NCBI RefSeq assembly: GCF_003014715.1
Contig: NZ_PYAV01000010.1
Location: 62,001-126,000 of the forward strand
Source: Salsuginibacillus halophilus
GTDB taxonomy: Bacteria; Bacillota; Bacilli; Bacillales; Marinococcaceae
DNA: 64,000 nt
Direction of reading: 5' to 3'
Under the pieces are notes generated by a model. It did not search any database, was not told where the DNA came from, and saw only the letters and a list, made by a program, of their open reading frames with translations. The number at the start of each line of letters is the position of its first letter. Position 1 is the first letter of the stretch. This document shows positions 62,638 through 64,000 of this stretch, piece after piece. The position numbers and the translations under genes were made by a program.

Positions 62638-63942
62638 TTACGAAGAAAGCAGTTCGCGCATATTTTGAAATGCCTGGTCTACAGCGTCTAAAGTGAAAGT
62701 GATATCAGCTTCGGTATGAGCCGTTTGTAAAAACCAAGCTTCGTATTTTGATGGTGCTAAGTGTACGCCTTGATCAAGCATCTCTTTAAAGAAGCGGGCG
62801 AAAAGAATTCCATCACTATCTTCAGCACCTTGATAATCTTTTACCTCTTCAGTAGTAAAATAAACTGTGAGGGCACCTTTTAAACGATTTATTTTCACAG
62901 GTAGACGGTAACGATCCGCACGAGCAAGAATGCCTTCTTCAAGCAGCTTGCCTAAATGATCCAAGTGTTCGTAAACACCTTCTTCTTTTAAAATCTCTAA
63001 ACAAGCAATGCCTGCCCGCATTGAAGCAGGGTTCCCTGACATTGTGCCTGCTTGATATGCAGGACCAAGTGGCGCCACCCGTTCCATAATATCAGCACGA
63101 CCACCGTAAGCACCGATCGGCAGACCGCCGCCGATAATCTTACCCATAGCTGTCATATCAGGCTGAACGCCGTACAATTCTTGAGCGCTTCCATAGGTGA
63201 ATCGAAACGCAGTAATCACTTCATCATAAATGACAAGGCTGCCATTTGCATGAGCAAGTTCGTTCACTTTTTCTAAGAATCCTTCTTCTGGTTCAACAAT
63301 CCCGAAGTTCCCGACAATCGGCTCGACCAGGACAGCTGCTGTTTCGCTTCCCCATTCTGTAAGTGCACGCTCTAATGCTTCAGCGTCATTAAATGGTACA
63401 GTGACAACTTCAGCAGCAATGTTCTTTGTTACGCCGGCAGAGTCGGGGGAGCCAAGCGTAGCCGGACCAGAGCCGGCTGCAACGAGAACAAGATCAGAGT
63501 GCCCATGATAACAGCCGGAGAATTTAATGATTTTGTCGCGTCCTGTGTAAGCCCGTGCTACGCGGATCGTTGTCATGACGGCTTCTGTGCCAGAATTAAC
63601 AAAGCGGACCTTCTCAAGTGAAGTGATTGCTTCTTTCAACATTTTTGCAAATGTATTTTCTAAAACTGTAGGCGTGCCGAGGAGTGTTCCTTCACTAGCA
63701 CTTTTTGCAATGGCTGCTTGAATATGAGGGTGAGCATGACCTGTAATCATCGGTCCATAAGCGCCGAGGAAATCAACGTAGCGGTTTCCGTCCACATCGA
63801 TTAAATGAGCACCTTCCCCGCGGTCCATAAATACAGGCGTGCCGCCGCCAACACCTTTAAATGAACGGGACGGGCTGTTTACGCCGCCAACAATATGTTC
63901 ATTCGCTTCTTGGTAAAGTTCCCTTGAAGTATGTTGATCCAT
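62638..63942 (-). CDS. gsaB: Glutamate-1-semialdehyde 2,1-aminomutase, GsaB type
   Basis: 434 residues. [13 protein letters not shown] opening, [29 protein letters not shown] and [16 protein letters not shown] with the pyridoxal-phosphate Lys. It converts glutamate-1-semialdehyde to 5-aminolevulinate for heme. Bacilli often carry two copies: hemL in the hem operon, and gsaB next to ygaE as here. AAAAGGGGA ribosome site. The upstream region is cut by the window. Confidence 0.92.
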   Translation of the reverse strand: MDQHTSRELYQEANEHIVGGVNSPSRSFKGVGGGTPVFMDRGEGAHLIDVDGNRYVDFLGAYGPMITGHAHPHIQAAIAKSASEGTLLGTPTVLENTFAKMLKEAITSLEKVRFVNSGTEAVMTTIRVARAYTGRDKIIKFSGCYHGHSDLVLVAAGSGPATLGSPDSAGVTKNIAAEVVTVPFNDAEALERALTEWGSETAAVLVEPIVGNFGIVEPEEGFLEKVNELAHANGSLVIYDEVITAFRFTYGSAQELYGVQPDMTAMGKIIGGGLPIGAYGGRADIMERVAPLGPAYQAGTMSGNPASMRAGIACLEILKEEGVYEHLDHLGKLLEEGILARADRYRLPVKINRLKGALTVYFTTEEVKDYQGAEDSDGILFARFFKEMLDQGVHLAPSKYEAWFLQTAHTEADITFTLDAVDQAFQNMRELLSS

Positions 63943-64000
63943 TTAAAAATCCCCTTTGTGGCTGATATTATTTGTATTTTAACATTAATTGCTTAACCTG

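Overview
The window reads as chromosome from a spore-forming, salt-tolerant Bacillaceae/Bacillales bacterium. The supporting evidence is a complete ectoine operon (ectABC), sporulation genes (a gamma-type SASP, ytfJ/gerW, a pdaA-like deacetylase), ezrA, fabL, recX and strong G-rich ribosome binding sites with many TTG/GTG starts. Several exported or hypothetical proteins are very acidic, as in halophiles. Two blocks match gene orders known from Bacillus subtilis: hisJ-ezrA-nifZ-thiI-sppA-yteJ-ytfI-ytfJ-tpx (about 31.4-43 kb) and yfhF-recX-yfhH-yfhP-mutY-fabL-sspE-ygaC-ygaD-ygaE-gsaB (about 50.7-64 kb). I cannot name the genus. No rRNA, tRNA, CRISPR array, phage or transposase gene was found.

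Layout. 1-5.7 kb: a partial metallo-beta-lactamase-fold hydrolase, a YtxH-like protein, a VLRF1-type release factor-like protein, and MFS, OsmC and MATE genes. 5.7-8.4 kb: cytochrome bd oxidase cydA-cydB plus a 48-residue cydS, behind a promoter overlapping a Rex-like site. 9-16 kb: yfkAB, a phosphatase, an AbgT transporter with a cre-like site, a pdaA-like gene and an AlkA glycosylase. 16.1-24.6 kb: a nine-gene acyl-CoA operon with its own TetR regulator and operator. It carries an ACAD11-type acyl-CoA dehydrogenase and an ACAD10/11-type kinase as separate genes, which suggests 4-hydroxyacid catabolism. 25-31 kb: an unrecognised 567-residue protein, a D-serine ammonia-lyase operon and amtB. 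31-43 kb: the ezrA/thiI/sppA/tpx block. 43-51 kb: ppiB, acidic envelope proteins, ectABC and a divergent glutamate dehydrogenase. 51-64 kb: the recX/mutY/fabL/ygaD/gsaB block.

The most unusual signal is non-coding. At least six intergenic copies of a modular repeat of about 0.2-0.6 kb have 15-base terminal inverted repeats resembling CAGCGTGTAGACAAA. Every copy abuts a transcription terminator hairpin. In the best-preserved copies the element sits exactly between two copies of the local hairpin: a 31-nt identical pair around 50.1-50.75 kb, and a 38-nt pair with a compensatory base-pair change around 14.0-14.6 kb. A 12-bp stem inside the element also shows a compensatory change between copies. 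This looks like a non-autonomous mobile element that targets and duplicates terminators.
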